NCBI RefSeq assembly: GCF_021018895.1
Contig: NC_079382.1
Span: forward strand, 20,878,001-20,942,000
Direction of reading: 5' to 3'
Length of the DNA: 64,000 nucleotides
Source: Seriola aureovittata
Lineage: Eukaryota > Chordata > Actinopteri > Carangiformes > Carangidae
Shown here: one piece after another, positions 24,126 through 36,960 of the stretch
Position numbering within the stretch: the stretch's first letter is position 1
Layout of the letters: each line of letters starts with the position of its first letter
The notes under the pieces: generated by a model
What the model saw: the letters and a program-made list of their open reading frames with translations, nothing else
What the model was told of the DNA's origin: nothing
Database searches by the model: none
Program-made: the position numbers and the translations under genes

Positions 24126-27100
24126 TACAATGTGTAGCTACAATAATTGTTTCATTCATTCACTCATTCATTCATCAACATGCATGCACTGTAAACAGTC
24201 TGCTACCTGTTACCAGTAAGGTTAGCCTACAACATTAGCCTAGCGGTCTGATGGTTTGTGGGGGAATCAAATGGACTCAAATAACTGGCCTGGATTATTG
24301 TTTCAGTCAATCACTGAGGAAAAAAAAAAAAAAGTTAACCGGTACAGTAATGTGAAAGTTTCCTTTAGAAAGGTTTCCTTATGCCAGAGGAGTTTTTAAG
24401 TTAATACAAGTTAAAATCTCAGGTCTTGTTAAATCAAGTCACACGTCCCTGAGGCTGAGTTCCACTAAAGTGAGATTTGTCATTCAAGTCTGAAAACTGT
24501 TAATGACAGCATTTGAATTTCCTTGATTAAATATGAATTAAAAAAATTTTTTTTTCCAAAGGAACAAATTTCAGCGCTGCAGGGCTCCAAGAAAGACGGT
24601 TCACTCCCATCATGCCTCAGGCTGGCTGTCATTACTGAAGGTCGCTCGCTGTATTTTTGACATGTGACATAGCAGCAGCAGGTGTTGTGGAGGGTCAGTG
24701 CTGCTGTGGATGACTCTGCCACTACTTTGCTCACAGTTGGAATCACTTCCACTCTGAGATGCTGCTTCCACTGAAGAAAATAGCTCCACCGAAGCAGTTT
24801 ATAGAGATGCCAGAAATATGTTTTCACATCTTCTTACCTCGGGCAGTATCCTGGTTTTTCTTGCGTATTTTGGCACTTTCCACATCCATTCATTTTTTTT
24901 TTGATCTGGTGTTTTCTTAACTGATCCCAACTGAAAGTTTTAATATCCACAATGCTCCTGAGACTACGCTTTCCCTGATATTCATTACTCAAATTACACT
25001 TATGATTGCATAATCATAAATGAAATAATTTGTAAGTAATTAGCTTTCTCGCAAAAAGAATTAAAATAACATCCCACAATGAGTGTTTTTGGATATCTCA
25101 TTTTGGATTAGTGCCCCGAAGAGGCAAATAAAGTTCAGCTGAGCAGAACGCACTGAGAATAATCTGATAAGGCAGCTCCCACTCCAGATGTCAGAGAGGT
25201 TTTATAGTGTGTGGTGTTTGGATCGAGCGTCCAACAGCTTCTCATTCTGTCCGTCTGTCAGTTTGCACCAGATGAAAATAGGTTCCATCTTGTTGTAGCT
25301 CACGTTGGGGATTTATCCTCATTTTGAACCCATTGCTTTTCAATGAGTCAGAGGAGGGCTGCGTTATGTAACGACTCAGCGTTTCTGTCGAGGAAACGCA
25401 CTGAATTTTAATGGTCGGATTCAAAGGCGCGGGGTGTTCAGCGGGTTTTTTTTTTTTTTTTTTTTTAAAGCTGCCTGCTCAAGGACAGAGCGAGATCCTT
25501 TTGAGCTGCGGACGCCATTTCCATGATACTGATGGATTTTTCCATCTCGGCTGATATTGACTGGTTTCCATTTGTAACAGCTACCAGGGGCACAAGCAGC
25601 CGACCGGATGTGTCTCTATGACCCCCCGGAGAGAGATTCGCTACAGCACACACTTCCAGCTGAATCAGAATCTGTGTCACACACACTCACACACACACTA
25701 TGACCTCCAGCAGAAATATGTGCTGTGCGTCTACTTCAGTGGTGAAATGTAACTGAGTTAAATTCACTTAAAAACCTCTTACCGATGGTGGAAAGTACAT
25801 TTACTCTAGTTGTGGACTTAGATCGGTTGATTATGAAACTTATATTAGTTTCAACTTTTATTCCACAACATTTCAGGAGGTAATTATTCTACTTTTTCTT
25901 CCACTACATTTACACTCACACCTCCGCCAAGGCCAAACAATCCTGATCAAAATGTTGACAAATGCCCATTCTCGCAATGTTAATGAAAGTGACTGAAAAC
26001 AATTCCTGTATCTGTCCCTCTGACTGGATCCACACCATTATTCAATGGGTTCTCTGATGACCTGTGCCCCACCGCTCCAACAAGTTCGGTGCAAATCAGT
26101 GTAAGTGCTTTTTGTATAATCCTGCTGACAAATAAACAAATCACAGACACAGGTGAAAACACAATCTGCTTGGCGTCCTTGTACCTGTCCACCATGCACC
26201 ACCTGCGAGGTTGTTTCTTTACACGTAGCATTTCTTGGTTTTTCTTTTCCTGCGCAGCTTATCCACAATGTTCTGACATCAGTTAGACAGAAAGAAAACA
26301 ATAAAACTGTCATACTGGTGAGAGGACCTGTCCTTTTCTTTTGCTAACAACACACCTGTTAAATGATTGGCTGTTTGCCGTTTTATCAAAGGACATGATG
26401 TGCTGTGTTTATTATTTATATATGACAGTTTTCTTATTGGTATTGATGAAGTGTCTATCGCCGGTTTATGTTGCTATGGTTTTATCACCCGGGCCTAGTA
26501 AAACCTGGGGCAGATTGCACAGTGTGGCGTTAAATGTTTAATTTCTCCTTTAGCTGTGGGAGTTACTTAAAGGTGTTGAACAGAATCTCCTCAAAAGTTT
26601 TGTTTTTCCTTACTTTGGTTGTTAAGATCGGTTTAACTGACTTTAAAGTGATTCTTTAAGTATCAGACCAAGATAAGGAGAACCTGAAATACTTAATCGA
26701 ACATTTTAAGGAAACCTTAAGGATGAAACTCAAGGATGTTTTGTGCAGCTGGCCCCTGATTTATCTGTAAGATATAGTTTTTAGAACTTTGTCCAACAGG
26801 GAGAAAAGTCACAAAAAGGATTATATTGCTAAATTGTTCACCTTTTTATACTCAATATTTGTAATGTGTGTGTGTTTATGATTTCATGTGCAAGTCTGAG
26901 CATTTTATCCATGTAAATAGATTAATGGCCTTGTGAGTTATTAATAGGCTGGCTGCCCCACATCAGTCTGGGAATGTCTGTAATCTCTTGACACAGCAAA
27001 CAGATTTATGCTGCGACAAATCAGCTTCAGGAAATGGCTGTGTCGCCACAATCTGATTGCTCCAACTTTAGCAGCCAAACAGCCGCTCGAGTGGCTGATA

Positions 27101-28055
27101 TCAGCTAATGGAAGTGAGTAGCTGTTACTGTCAATACGCTGTCACACGCGTCTCAGACTCTGCTCACATTATAGGGCTGCAGGTGGCTGTGTGGCTTGAT
27201 AACGATCCCAAAGTGACATGCTGCCACACTGTGGAGCGGCACCACTCGGGTTCAGCTACTGGCTGTAGGTGCGGTGCTTCTTCACGGGTTTTAACCAAGT
27301 GGTCACCATCATGGTCGACAGCCAAAGTATGAGTACATTAAGATGCAGCATCTCTATGCTCTGGTCCTTCACTGTGTAGTGTCACTCCATGTGAAGTCAA
27401 ACTCACAGCTGTGCAGGACACTCGAGCGTATAAATAAACATGTAAACTCTGGGGTACACTTGACATTTTACACATTGAGCAAAGATCCTCTTGTCACCAT
27501 GGAGACTGGTAGATGCCTTGCACGTTCATCAGCTGGATTAATGTGATGGCGCCTTTAGCTTTACTGCGAATGTGATTATAAACCCACCACAAAAACGTAG
27601 TGTTTGGAAATTGTAGCTAAAGGTTTATGTGTGTGACCGCGATAACAGTGGCAAGATGGAGTTTAAATGATACTTGTTATGATATGAATGATATTTGTAC
27701 TGCTCTCTTCTGAATAAATTCTGAACTTATGGTCCATTGAAAAGTTAAGCTAACAAGTTACGAAGTATGCAGAAGATGTAGAAATAGAAAAGGCAAAAGA
27801 GATGAACATTTAGCCTAGGTACACCTCAATGTTATGAATTCAGGATTCTAAATATTCAAAAATGTGGCTTTTTAAATCATTTATGAAGAGAGAAAGAGAT
27901 GCAACATGTGCGTTAGGCCTTGAAATAGACGGGATAGCTTAATATTTATAGGATAAATATTATAGCAGAGGGTTGGAAGGTAGCTCGACTGTTGAATCTA
28001 AAGCTTTGCCTTCTAGCTCAGCTCCTTCTTCACCACAACAGCCGAGTAAAACACC
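24126..28055. other. Gene-free stretch
   Basis: Poly(A)/poly(T) runs (24,320; 24,545; 25,447) and the repeat fragment at 25,785-25,935 are the only structures I can support. Overlapping small frames at 25,980-26,347 have no domain. Confidence 0.5.
25785..25935 (+). repeat. 'GTGGAAAGTACATTTACTC' fish repeat fragment
   Basis: GGTGGAAAGTACATTTACTC, then ACTTTTATTCCACAACATTT and TACTTTTTCTTCCACTACAT, is the order of a very abundant percomorph repeat. Related degraded pieces lie at 38,940-39,070, 43,745-43,830 and 51,430-51,510. Confidence 0.6.
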
Positions 28056-28790
28056 TGCATTATTGCTGATGTTGTACCAATCCGCCTGTTAATCTCACAG
28101 TCCATTTTACCCTCACTAATAACCAAAATCCTGACATACTTAGGCAGAAACTCGCTCCCAGATGGAGCAATCTCACGTTTTCCAGTGGAAAACTGACCTA
28201 TCACCTTCCCTTCCCCACAGGGGTGCCCCAAGGATTGGTTCTAGGACCCCTTCTTTGTAATATGCACCACCTTCTTGGGTCCAATTATCTGCTTGCATGG
28301 CTTCTCATATCACTGCTATGCAGACGACACCCGACTATACCTCTCGTTCCTACCAGACGACCCCACAGTCTTTGCACGGATCTGTCTTTCTAACATATCC
28401 ACATAAATGAAGGAAACTCACCTTCAACTAAACCTCTCTAACTCTTGATGTCATGATATCAGTATCAAAATCCCCTTCTCAGCCACTGCATTCCTCCAAG
28501 GAATGTCGTCTGGTATAGCCGTCCCTGCACATGAGGCAATCTTGGCCCAAACTGGTCTGGTCTGTGGTTTCCCCGATGGTCGGCCAAGCTACCAAAGTCT
28601 ATCAGAACAGGGGCGTCCCTCACTATCTCCAAAATCTCGTGAAGACTCATCTCTTCAGAGAGCAGCTCCTCTCCTAACAACTCCAACACCCTAACATGCT
28701 CAACTACCACTTACTGTGCACTTTTGCTGCACTATACCTGATCTTCTTGCACTTCTTGCACAGATGTACTACTCTACTAATACTCCTACT
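28056..28790 (+). pseudogene. Degenerate LINE fragment (L2-type reverse transcriptase)
   Basis: Remnants of a non-LTR reverse transcriptase: the frame at 28,220 encodes GVPQGLVLGP, the conserved block before the active site, and 28,317-28,346 encodes YADDTRLYLS, the YADD active-site motif. The two blocks lie 97 bp apart in different frames, so at least one frameshift separates them. Stops follow. The spacing and wording of the motifs fit the L2/CR1 clade of fish LINEs. The downstream part to about 28,790 may be the LINE 3' region or an unrelated repeat. It is clearly non-functional. Confidence 0.7.
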
Positions 28791-29349
28791 GCGCTGAAGC
28801 TTTAGTGATGTCCCTCACATGCTGGTAAATGTAAAACCATGGACTTTGTAACATTTGCAACTTAACCCCAGTAAAGCATTATTAGTTCTGAGAGCTATCT
28901 ATATTCTTCTATTGCTAATTTCTTTTGATACAGTCATCTTTATGTACATTATGCATTGATTCAGACTTTATGAGTCTCAAAACAAAAGTGTAAACAGAAT
29001 ACCCCTTTGTTTATCCACACTGGCTGCTTGCTGTTCCTGCTGTGTCTTGTCTGCAGTTGTCAAATTAGGGAAATCTGAAAGAAGCCCCCCCGAGGTTTAG
29101 CTAAGAAAAAGAAAAGTGCCATGTGTAAATCTGTACTTTCAATTTACAAATCCTCATGCATGGATTAAAAACCGTGCTCTCAGGTTTATAATGAGTACCC
29201 ATGCCAATATATTTGTAAACCATGCTCACAGAATTCAATGCAAAACATAATATGGCATTAAATCTTTCCTTAAAGGAGATATTTGTAAGTATTGCTATTG
29301 CTATATAGCTAACATTCATTGATTTATTCATTCCTTTACTCACCAAGAG

Positions 29350-29660
29350 CTGTCTCCAGTGGTGGAAAGCAACGCCAACATTGACTCTTGTTTTGCTTCT
29401 ATTTCTATCACCTCTTTGCTTCTATTGAAGTTAGCGTCTAGCATCTCGTCACTTTCCGATACCAAGTCAGTGTAAAGTTTAGTCTGCTCTGAAGACGTAG
29501 CAGTGCTCGGAGGACGTATTATAACCTCTTGTATTGTAAATGCAACCATGGCTGACGCTCTTGGTAAGACCGGTAAGTAAACAGCTATCAATGCTAACGT
29601 CTGTGATGTAGCAATAGCAAAGAGTACAAATGTCTCCTTTAAATCTAGATAAATTGGACT
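29350..29660 (+). repeat. 'GGACGTATTATAACCTCTTGT' dispersed repeat, copy 1
   Basis: Homologous to 41,570-41,790: it shares CTCGTCACTTTCC.ATACC.AGTCA, GGAGGACGT.TAATA, CTTGT.TTGTAAA, TGGTAAGACCGGTAAGTAAA-like sequence and TAGCA in order. The 134-residue open frame on the minus strand across this copy is a by-product of the repeat. Confidence 0.7.
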
Positions 29661-30984
29661 TGCTGTCGTCATTGTCAAAATGCTCCATTCCAAGTTATTT
29701 GCAAACCATGCACATGGGTCTGTAAGTGGTACATATTTACACATGGTTCTTTTCTCTCAGCTGACCCTGTGGGGCCTCTGTATCCATCAGCAAAAAAAAA
29801 AAAAAAAACACATTGTCACATTGTCATTTACTTTATCACAGTGCAGAGACTAACTCTCCTCCTGCTGCCATTTTGCTTTGAAGTAAAGCCCGGCTACGAA
29901 AACAAAAGAATTGATTCTTTCCACCAGCTTTTCTCAAAGTGACCACAAGCAAAGACACCCATGCAGGATCCCCAGCACACTAAAGTGAATATTAAGTCAA
30001 ATAATTGGATTTGCCTCCTAAGCCGTCGCCACCGAGGAACGGACAATAACGGAGAGTAATGGAGGATCTCTGTATCTCTGGCCTCAGTGGGATTAAAAGA
30101 GGGGAAATTAATTGAATTCAAATTATATGTGTGTGTTAATCTTACTCCGAGAAAGGCTGTAACCTTGAATGCCAAAACCATCTGTGAGTACTTCACAATG
30201 AAGTGTGAATTGCACTAAATGATAATCTGCCAAGTCTAATATGGATCTAGTGATAGAAGTAGGGTTCCCTATTGATGGAATAAGTGGAGTGAGTGTCTGA
30301 AATGTCAATCTGATCGTCAGTATGATTATCTCGTTAAAGCAAAGCTCCCTGGGATAGTCTTGGGTAAGTGAGCAGCAGGGCTTGCATAATGCTGAGAGAG
30401 ATTAGTGCAGAAATTGAAACCAAAGATAGTTCAGTGTGGGTGGGTGTGTGTTACTTGCAGGGATGTGAAACTGACAGGGAGTATTAGCTGCGTGGTGTCA
30501 CAGCAGGTATAGCTTCATCAAGGTAGAGATTATTCTACAGCTATGCATGCTAATGTGATAGCCATGGAGACCAGAGCAAAAGTGTTGAGATGATCTTCAG
30601 GATACGCCTGGCAAGTTCACTTATATGTTGGTGGTTGGTTTTTTTCTCCTAAGGGTTTTTTGAGTGCATATATTTTAAATTATGTCCAGCCTCTGTGGGA
30701 CTGAAAACCCCCAAACTTGTCATTGTTAGTACTTTGTCTGCACTTAGGGAGACAGCTGAGGAAATGTGTATGCCAGGTCTATACTACACACTACAGTAGT
30801 TGTATACAAGGTACACAAAATCCAGAGCCCGGTACGTACCTCATTACTGTTAACAGCTGTCACAAATGGTTTAGCAAGTTTCACTGTTTTGATTTTCGGA
30901 GATATAACGTCACCTAACTGCAGTTCAGCAGTGTTGTAACACCATAACGTTTTCTGCGATGCATCTAAATGACATTAGTACGGT
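29661..30984. other. Gene-free, largely unique stretch
   Basis: Only a poly(A) run near 29,791 stands out. 30,050-30,330 is complex, non-repetitive and AT-rich with ATTAATTGAATTC-type motifs; it is a candidate conserved non-coding element, unverified. Confidence 0.4.
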
Positions 30985-31115
30985 GGCCCTGAGAGCCCAA
31001 AGCACTGCCACTTAAGAAAACACATGCAAATAGACAAAACACAAACAAATTCAGAAAACAGCTTCATCAATTTGACAACACATGTGCTGCAAATACTCAA
31101 CGGAAGTGTTTTCCA
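30985..31115 (+). repeat. Fish dispersed repeat ('AAGAAAACACATGCAAATAG')
   Basis: GGCCCTGAGAGCCCAAAGCA, AAGAAAACACATGCAAATAG and TTCATCAATTTGACAACACA follow the order of a repeat that I recognise from fish intergenic DNA. Class not known to me. Confidence 0.55.
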
Positions 31116-31254
31116 GGGGACACTAAAAACTGATGAACCCAACTGGGAGGCACTTCTGCTGAGTGGTTATCTGAGTGACCGTAGACTTTCTGACCTCTCT
31201 CATCAACAAGGTGTTTCTGTTTGCAGAACTGCTGCTTATGTCTTTGTTTTTCAC

Positions 31255-31432
31255 ATCATTCTGAGCAGTTTCAGAAACACTCAAACCAACACTCCTGCCA
31301 TGGTCAAAATCACCGAGATCACATTTTCCCCATTCTGATGTTTGATATGAACTTAACTAAAGCTCCTGACCTGTATCTGCTGGATTTTATGATTTGCACT
31401 GCTGCCACATGATTGGCTGATTAGATAACTAC
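31255..31432 (-). mobile_element. Fragment of a DNA-transposon-like fish repeat
   Basis: TTTCAGAAACACTCAAACCA, TTTTCCCCATTCTGATGTTT and TGCCACATGATTGGCTGATT in this order are characteristic of an abundant fish repeat whose intact copies end in a CCTAATAAAGTG terminus. That terminus is missing here, replaced by a poly(A) run at 31,437. Strand is nominal. Confidence 0.6.
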
Positions 31433-31573
31433 ATGAAAAAAAAAAAAACACTTGAAGACCATGACTGTCACAGCAAAGTTGAAGAAAATCTGTCTGTTAT
31501 TTATTCTTAGACACCCTGTCAGTCACCAAAGTGTTGGTCAAAGGGAAATTTTGAGCCAACGATGGCGCTAGAT

Positions 31574-32190
31574 CAGTGGTTCCCAAACCTGTGAGGGATA
31601 CCTTCACTGGTGGTCCGTGAAGGTATTGCAAGTGGGTCGAAAAAATTATTTGCAAAACAGCACAATTTTGGTGAAAAGACATGATTAATGAAATGGTCTT
31701 TCGAAACATTTATAATGTTCGAAACAAACTTTTTATGTTGTTGCCACGGGACCACATCATATACCTGTTTGCTATCTCAGTCTGATTGTGCACTAAAAGA
31801 TTAAATCCATGGCAACAACTGGAGTATGAAAATGGATAGCTGGTTAGCAACAGGAGGAATTAAAAGGAAAGAGAGTCAAGAGACAGATGGTGAATCAACA
31901 AGTGATCTCCACTCTGTCAAACAAAAAGAAAAATATAGCTTTTTCTATCATTGTCTCTAAAACTGCTCTGAAGAGGGATTATTTGGCGTCCGTACCGTTT
32001 GAGGTCGAATGTGGGCCGCCGAAGTTTTTGATATTTTTCAAGTGGAGCATGAATTGGAAAAGCGAGACAAAAGATGAGTCATCAAAATCATCAGACGATG
32101 AACATTTACACCACATATCAAGGTCATCTGTCTGGTACCTGTTGAAATATCTAGTTTGGAAGCAAACCGTCGGACAGACTTAAAAATATA
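31574..32190 (+). pseudogene. hAT-like transposon relic
   Basis: It starts with CAGTGGTTCCCAAACCTGTG, a hAT-type terminal repeat. About 260 bp inside, an ATG at 31,832 opens a short frame beginning MDSWLATGGIKRKES, resembling the N-terminus of ZBED/hAT transposases, and stops after about 45 residues. Further open pieces (31,887-32,183) may be the continuation in another frame. No DDE or hAT dimerisation region is recognisable and no right terminus was found. It is degenerate. Confidence 0.55.
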
Positions 32191-35100
32191 GGCCATCTTT
32201 TGGCCTCGTTACATAAGCAGTTGCATCAGGTCGACAGTATTGTGCTTGAAAAAGTTGATTTTCATGAACCAGCGCAGTCGAGCTGCATCCTGGAAGGAGG
32301 AGGAAAATTGAGAAGCACCCTCTTCCTCCCCTACCTCAATTCTCATTAATGTCAATTTCATAGTGCTGGTCCCGGGGCGACGCTCTCCTTAAATGTGTGC
32401 CAAGAATACAGTCGCATTCTGAATACACTTCCAGACATCAAAAGACTTCTTAGATAAGGCTGCTTTTATAAACTTTCCACCATGTTGATTCGGTGAACTT
32501 TTACCCTCTTGCCCTTCCGACCTCGAACGTGTGCCAACCCAGAGACTGCGGAGCTGGAGTGTTTAAGTAGGAACGAGAAAGCTTCAGATTAGACATGAAT
32601 TTACAGTAAAATAAAAACAATGATTACAATTTTTTATTTTTTTTTTTGCAGATGAGGGAAAAAGTTGCTTCGTAACTTTTTTTTTTTTTTAAAAACCGCT
32701 GATATGTGTCACATCAGTCGGCATGCATGGATTTGTCACTGAGGGAATCATTCTGCAGTGGGAATATTTTCGACGAGGGGTGAACTTCAGGTCACCAGTG
32801 GTGTGTTTTTGTGTGTGTAAGTGTGTGTGACTTTGTTCGTCATCCCCCCACACACTCTGGCTGTGGCATGAAAGGAGTCCTCAGCTGCATTATTCGGAGA
32901 CTTTTTCCCACTCTCACTCACTCTCTCACTCTCTCTCTCTCTCTCTCTCTGCCTGTCCTTTTCCAGTCCAAGTTTTGACAGCAAACCCTGCAGTGCTCTC
33001 TCTCTCTCTCTCTGTCTCTAACTTGGTTGCCATGGTCACACTGAAGTTGTGGTTTTTGCTTGTTGCACGTTGGAGCTGCCATTTATCCTGTCAGAGAGGG
33101 ATATGACTAACTTGTGGTGTAGGTTTTTTCCCCGGCGTAGCAGCTCGGCGGGGGATGAGCTTTGTTGATGGGCGAGCCCCCTCAGAGAAGCACCCATCCA
33201 GCAGACAAAACAGATTTACACCCAGCAGACTCCAGAATCAAGCAGATTGCAGCTTTAAGGGCTTTTTAGACAAGACACGACAGCCGCCTGGTAATCATTT
33301 TCAATGAGAGGCGGGAAGGGAGGCGCAGCGCGCAGGAGCTGGCAATCTGGCAGATGAAGCAGCAAGTAGGCTGAGTCCCTGACGGCCGGCCTGCCGTTGA
33401 CTCATCCTGAACTTTATGACACTGTGACATGGAGATTAACTATACTATTAACCATTTAGAGCAAGACAGGTTGACTGATCAAGGAAATTAATGTTCTGTT
33501 AACACAGAGCTTGAAAAATGGAGGAAGAGTTCATCATGGTCTGAACTTTATATCAGCGAGGGCGGGGCTGAATTTATTCTGGGTCCATGAGTCAAGAATG
33601 AGATTTGTCCACTGAGTCATCCCCAAATTTTCCCACTGTCTATACAATGTGTATGTGTTGGGTAATTACAAATATTTTAATTACAGAAGTACAAAATAAT
33701 GTAAACAACAATAAAAACTCCAATAATTAAAGCTACAGTGTATAACTTTTTACTATATGCTCCAAAACATGTCTGACTCTGGAGAGGTGAACAGCCTCGC
33801 AGCAATGCAGAGATTTTCCCGCCTAAAGTTCATGAACGACCCTCGCCCTGATAACCAATCAGAGAAGACTGAAGTCAGGGGAGGGCGCTCACAGCTACTG
33901 TTGGATGTTCTGCTCTTTCAAAAATGATTTGGTGCGAACATTTTCTATTACGTCATAAGGTGGAGTGACAGCAGTTACACTCTCAGACCTCTTCAGCGAC
34001 ATTATTAATAATATTAATGTTTCCTGTCAATGTAATTCAAAATAAATAAATACATCTTACAACAACAAAAAATGCTGATAAGATATTATAAAATGTAATA
34101 GAATAGAATATAGAATAGTGAAGAACAATATGGTGATAGTGTGATAGTAAATGAAATCTTTGTGTTGTTTTAGTGTGTTGTGTGTGTTTGTGTAGACTGT
34201 ATGAATGGCTGTGTGACTGTATCCGGTCACTTGTCAGGCTGTTGTAATGTCGAGTCCGGTGGGCTTGTTGATTTTCTTTACTGCCTGTGTTTTGTTGCCA
34301 GGCTGTATTAGCATGTTCTCCAACAGGTTATGATTTTTTTTTTTTCTCTGAAATGTACAGTAACGTCTTTAAACACCAGTGATTGAACCACTAACGTCAC
34401 GGTAATAGGTGCTTGTTTTCGTACCTCCCAACATGATATTCTCCGTGCCCACCCACCATATTCTGACTGCAATTGCTCTGAGCCCACCTCCGCTCTGTTA
34501 CATCTTCTCTATGAACTCCAAAATATACAGTAAGCTTAAAATGTAAAAATCTTCTAGAAGAGCAAGATGCCGCAAGTTGATCAAAAAGTCTGTCAGCTAC
34601 GGTAAGACTTCTTTGAGGCTAGTCTGATCTGAAGTGAAGAAACATCAACAGTCCTTCTGAAAGATTCATTTGAGTATTTGCTGCCCAAAGAATTTGATAT
34701 CAGCAGTGTGAAATCTACTTGAGAATCTGCACCATGTAACAGTGTCTACACGGGAGATGAAGCATGAGCAGCATGTTAGCAGAGCAGCAGCTTCGGCGCT
34801 TCACCTGCGTATTCACAGGATGCGTTCAGAAGTCAGAGCTGCGTGCAGGTTTCAGCAACGCTCAGAGCTCGACATCACAGTCACTGTAGTTACAAGCATG
34901 AAAAGGTTTTGCGTTTACTGGCGTACGGCTCGAGCAAAATATGAGCATGCCTGTCTTGACAGCTGGATTGATTTCATCATATATTGTGACATATACTGAT
35001 GTTTTTAATTGGATGTTATGTCTCACTCTTGAAAGGCACAAGATGCACATTTTTTTTATCAAGTTAAAAAAAGTGGTATTTCTTGGTTGGCGGATCTTTG

Positions 35101-36884
35101 TAAAAATATGCATATTTTTTTTTCATCTTTGTATTTCTTCTTCATGCTGTTGTTTATTGCATCGTTCATGCACCAAAAAAAACCAACTTCCTCGTATGTG
35201 AAAACCTACTTACCTGATTCTGATTGTAATATGTTGTGATGATCTGCGTAGCAACTGTTCCCAAGGTTGAGGTCAGTTGCGACATCTGAAATCTTCGATT
35301 CAAATAAACATTGTGAAAATGTGTCATATGTAATCATCCTTGAATGTTATGGGGAATTAGCAGACAGAAGTTTAATATATAAAAGTTTGGTTGGTTTCGT
35401 CCAAATAGTCTCTTGAGTAAGTGAGTTGCAACCGTCCCCAGTCTCTCCTACTCTTTAACCACTTGAGCTTCTCATGAAAACAACAAATTCATGAACTGAA
35501 CAGCATAAAAAAACCTCTGATCTATTGCATTGTAATTTACTGTGTTTACTTGATGTGACAAGAGAAAGTAAACAGGGCTGAGCTCCTCCTGTTTCTCACT
35601 GCGGGTTCTTCATTGTGAGGGTGTCACATTTGGATGAAAAAGCCGTTACCCGGTGCCAACCTCTCACCTGCAAATGTTGCACATTAAGAGTGTTATTGTG
35701 CGATTCGTAATGAAGTGTCGTGTCAGTCACTGTTAAAAGACTTCCCTCAGATAATCGCAGGTACGCAGGCTTGCCTCAGCGTTTGGCAGTTTATTCCGTT
35801 TGCTCTGAAATGTGACCGTGAAACTCTTTGATTCTTACGCATTTACCCGGCTGTATCTTGTGACACTGCAGTGTGAAAGCAGCTTATTTGGTCTTTCCTG
35901 TAATCCTTCCCCTCGTCCTTCCCCATTTGATAATGCTAGTTTCAGTATAATTTCACATTTGATTTATTGCTTACAAGGTGAGAAACTCATTCCAACAGGA
36001 TATGTGACATATTGTAGAACATTTCCAAGGTTTTCAAATGTTTTTTTTTTTTTATTATTTCATCATGACAGCTGGAAGGGAAGTACTGGTTCCAAGGCGT
36101 GTAATGGTAGTTATTGCCGTCTGCATGTTGATTGATGTGAGGAAAAACTCCTGACATCCCAACAGAAGCAGAAGTAAGAGCAAAGAAATGAATATTGAAA
36201 CAGAGAACATAAATGCACGCTGATTATGGGCTTGCACAAACATAATAGTTCTTCCTGTGGCTCTGCTTTACGTCTGTTAAGCTACAGTTTCACCGCTCGC
36301 ACTACAACACAAATATACGTCTCTGCTTTAAATATGTCGACAGACAGTGACGGAGCCGAAGGGGTAAACTAGGCTGCAGACACAGATACAGATACAGGCT
36401 TGTATGTTGTGAGATGCAATTGAGTGAAAAGTGACAAGCTGCTCATTTCTCTTCCAGTTGGTGTGAGATTTATTTTTTTGGGTTATTTTTCATGGTCTGG
36501 TGCAACCTCATGCACCACTGATCAGAATTGGAGAAATGTTCTGCAGGACTTAATGTAAAGTAGCTGGACTTGGCAGATAACAGTAATGTAACAGGATTAC
36601 GTTACAACGTGTGTCCTGTTTGATATTATGCATACACTAAATATCATGTGTGGCCGAACTTAGACTCTTTACACGTTTATTTTTATCATACATTCACGCA
36701 GCATTGTGTTTCTCTAATTTTACGTTTGTCAAAATGTGTATTATATATATTCCGCTAAGGCTACACATTTTTAGGATTACAGTGGCCCTGATCCAGGACC
36801 ATCAAACTGCATATGCCCAAGATAGATAACGTTCATCCTCCCAGACAGGAGCAGTGTTGGAATAAACGAGACTGTCCTCCTGAA
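32191..36884. other. Gene-free stretch with CT-rich runs and one repeat
   Basis: (CT)n runs at about 32,926-32,951 and 32,996-33,014, a poly(T) near 32,678, the dispersed repeat at 33,728-33,990 and short AATAG runs near 34,095. The 33,130-33,420 segment is GC-richer and complex. No coding exon recognised. Confidence 0.5.
33728..33990 (+). repeat. Fish dispersed repeat ('TAAAGCTACAGTGTATAAC')
   Basis: It opens with TTAAAGCTACAGTGTATAAC and contains GATAACCAATCAGAGA and GGGGAGGGCGCTC, a motif order I know from common fish repeats. Only one copy is seen in this window, so the limits are approximate. Confidence 0.45.
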
Positions 36885-36960
36885 CAAAACGAGCCCATAG
36901 GTCGTCTGTGCAGCAGGTTGTTATGACCCATCGTTACATTTTGTGGCGTAGTATAAAGAA
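36885..36960 (-). repeat. Inverted fragment of the 'GGTTTAGGAAAA' dispersed repeat
   Basis: On the minus strand it reads AAAATGTAACGATGGGTCAT, then AACAACCTGCTGCACAGACG and ACCTATGGGCTCG, matching the 3' part of the copies at 23,680 and 37,965. Confidence 0.7.

Noticed and set aside
27108..27332. Possible Tc1 transposase piece (DNDPKVT-like)
   Set aside because: Only a short NDPK-like string; no flanking terminal repeat or other transposase motif.
29340..29744. 134-residue minus-strand frame
   Set aside because: It lies across a dispersed repeat also found at 41,570; the frame is not kept intact in the second copy.
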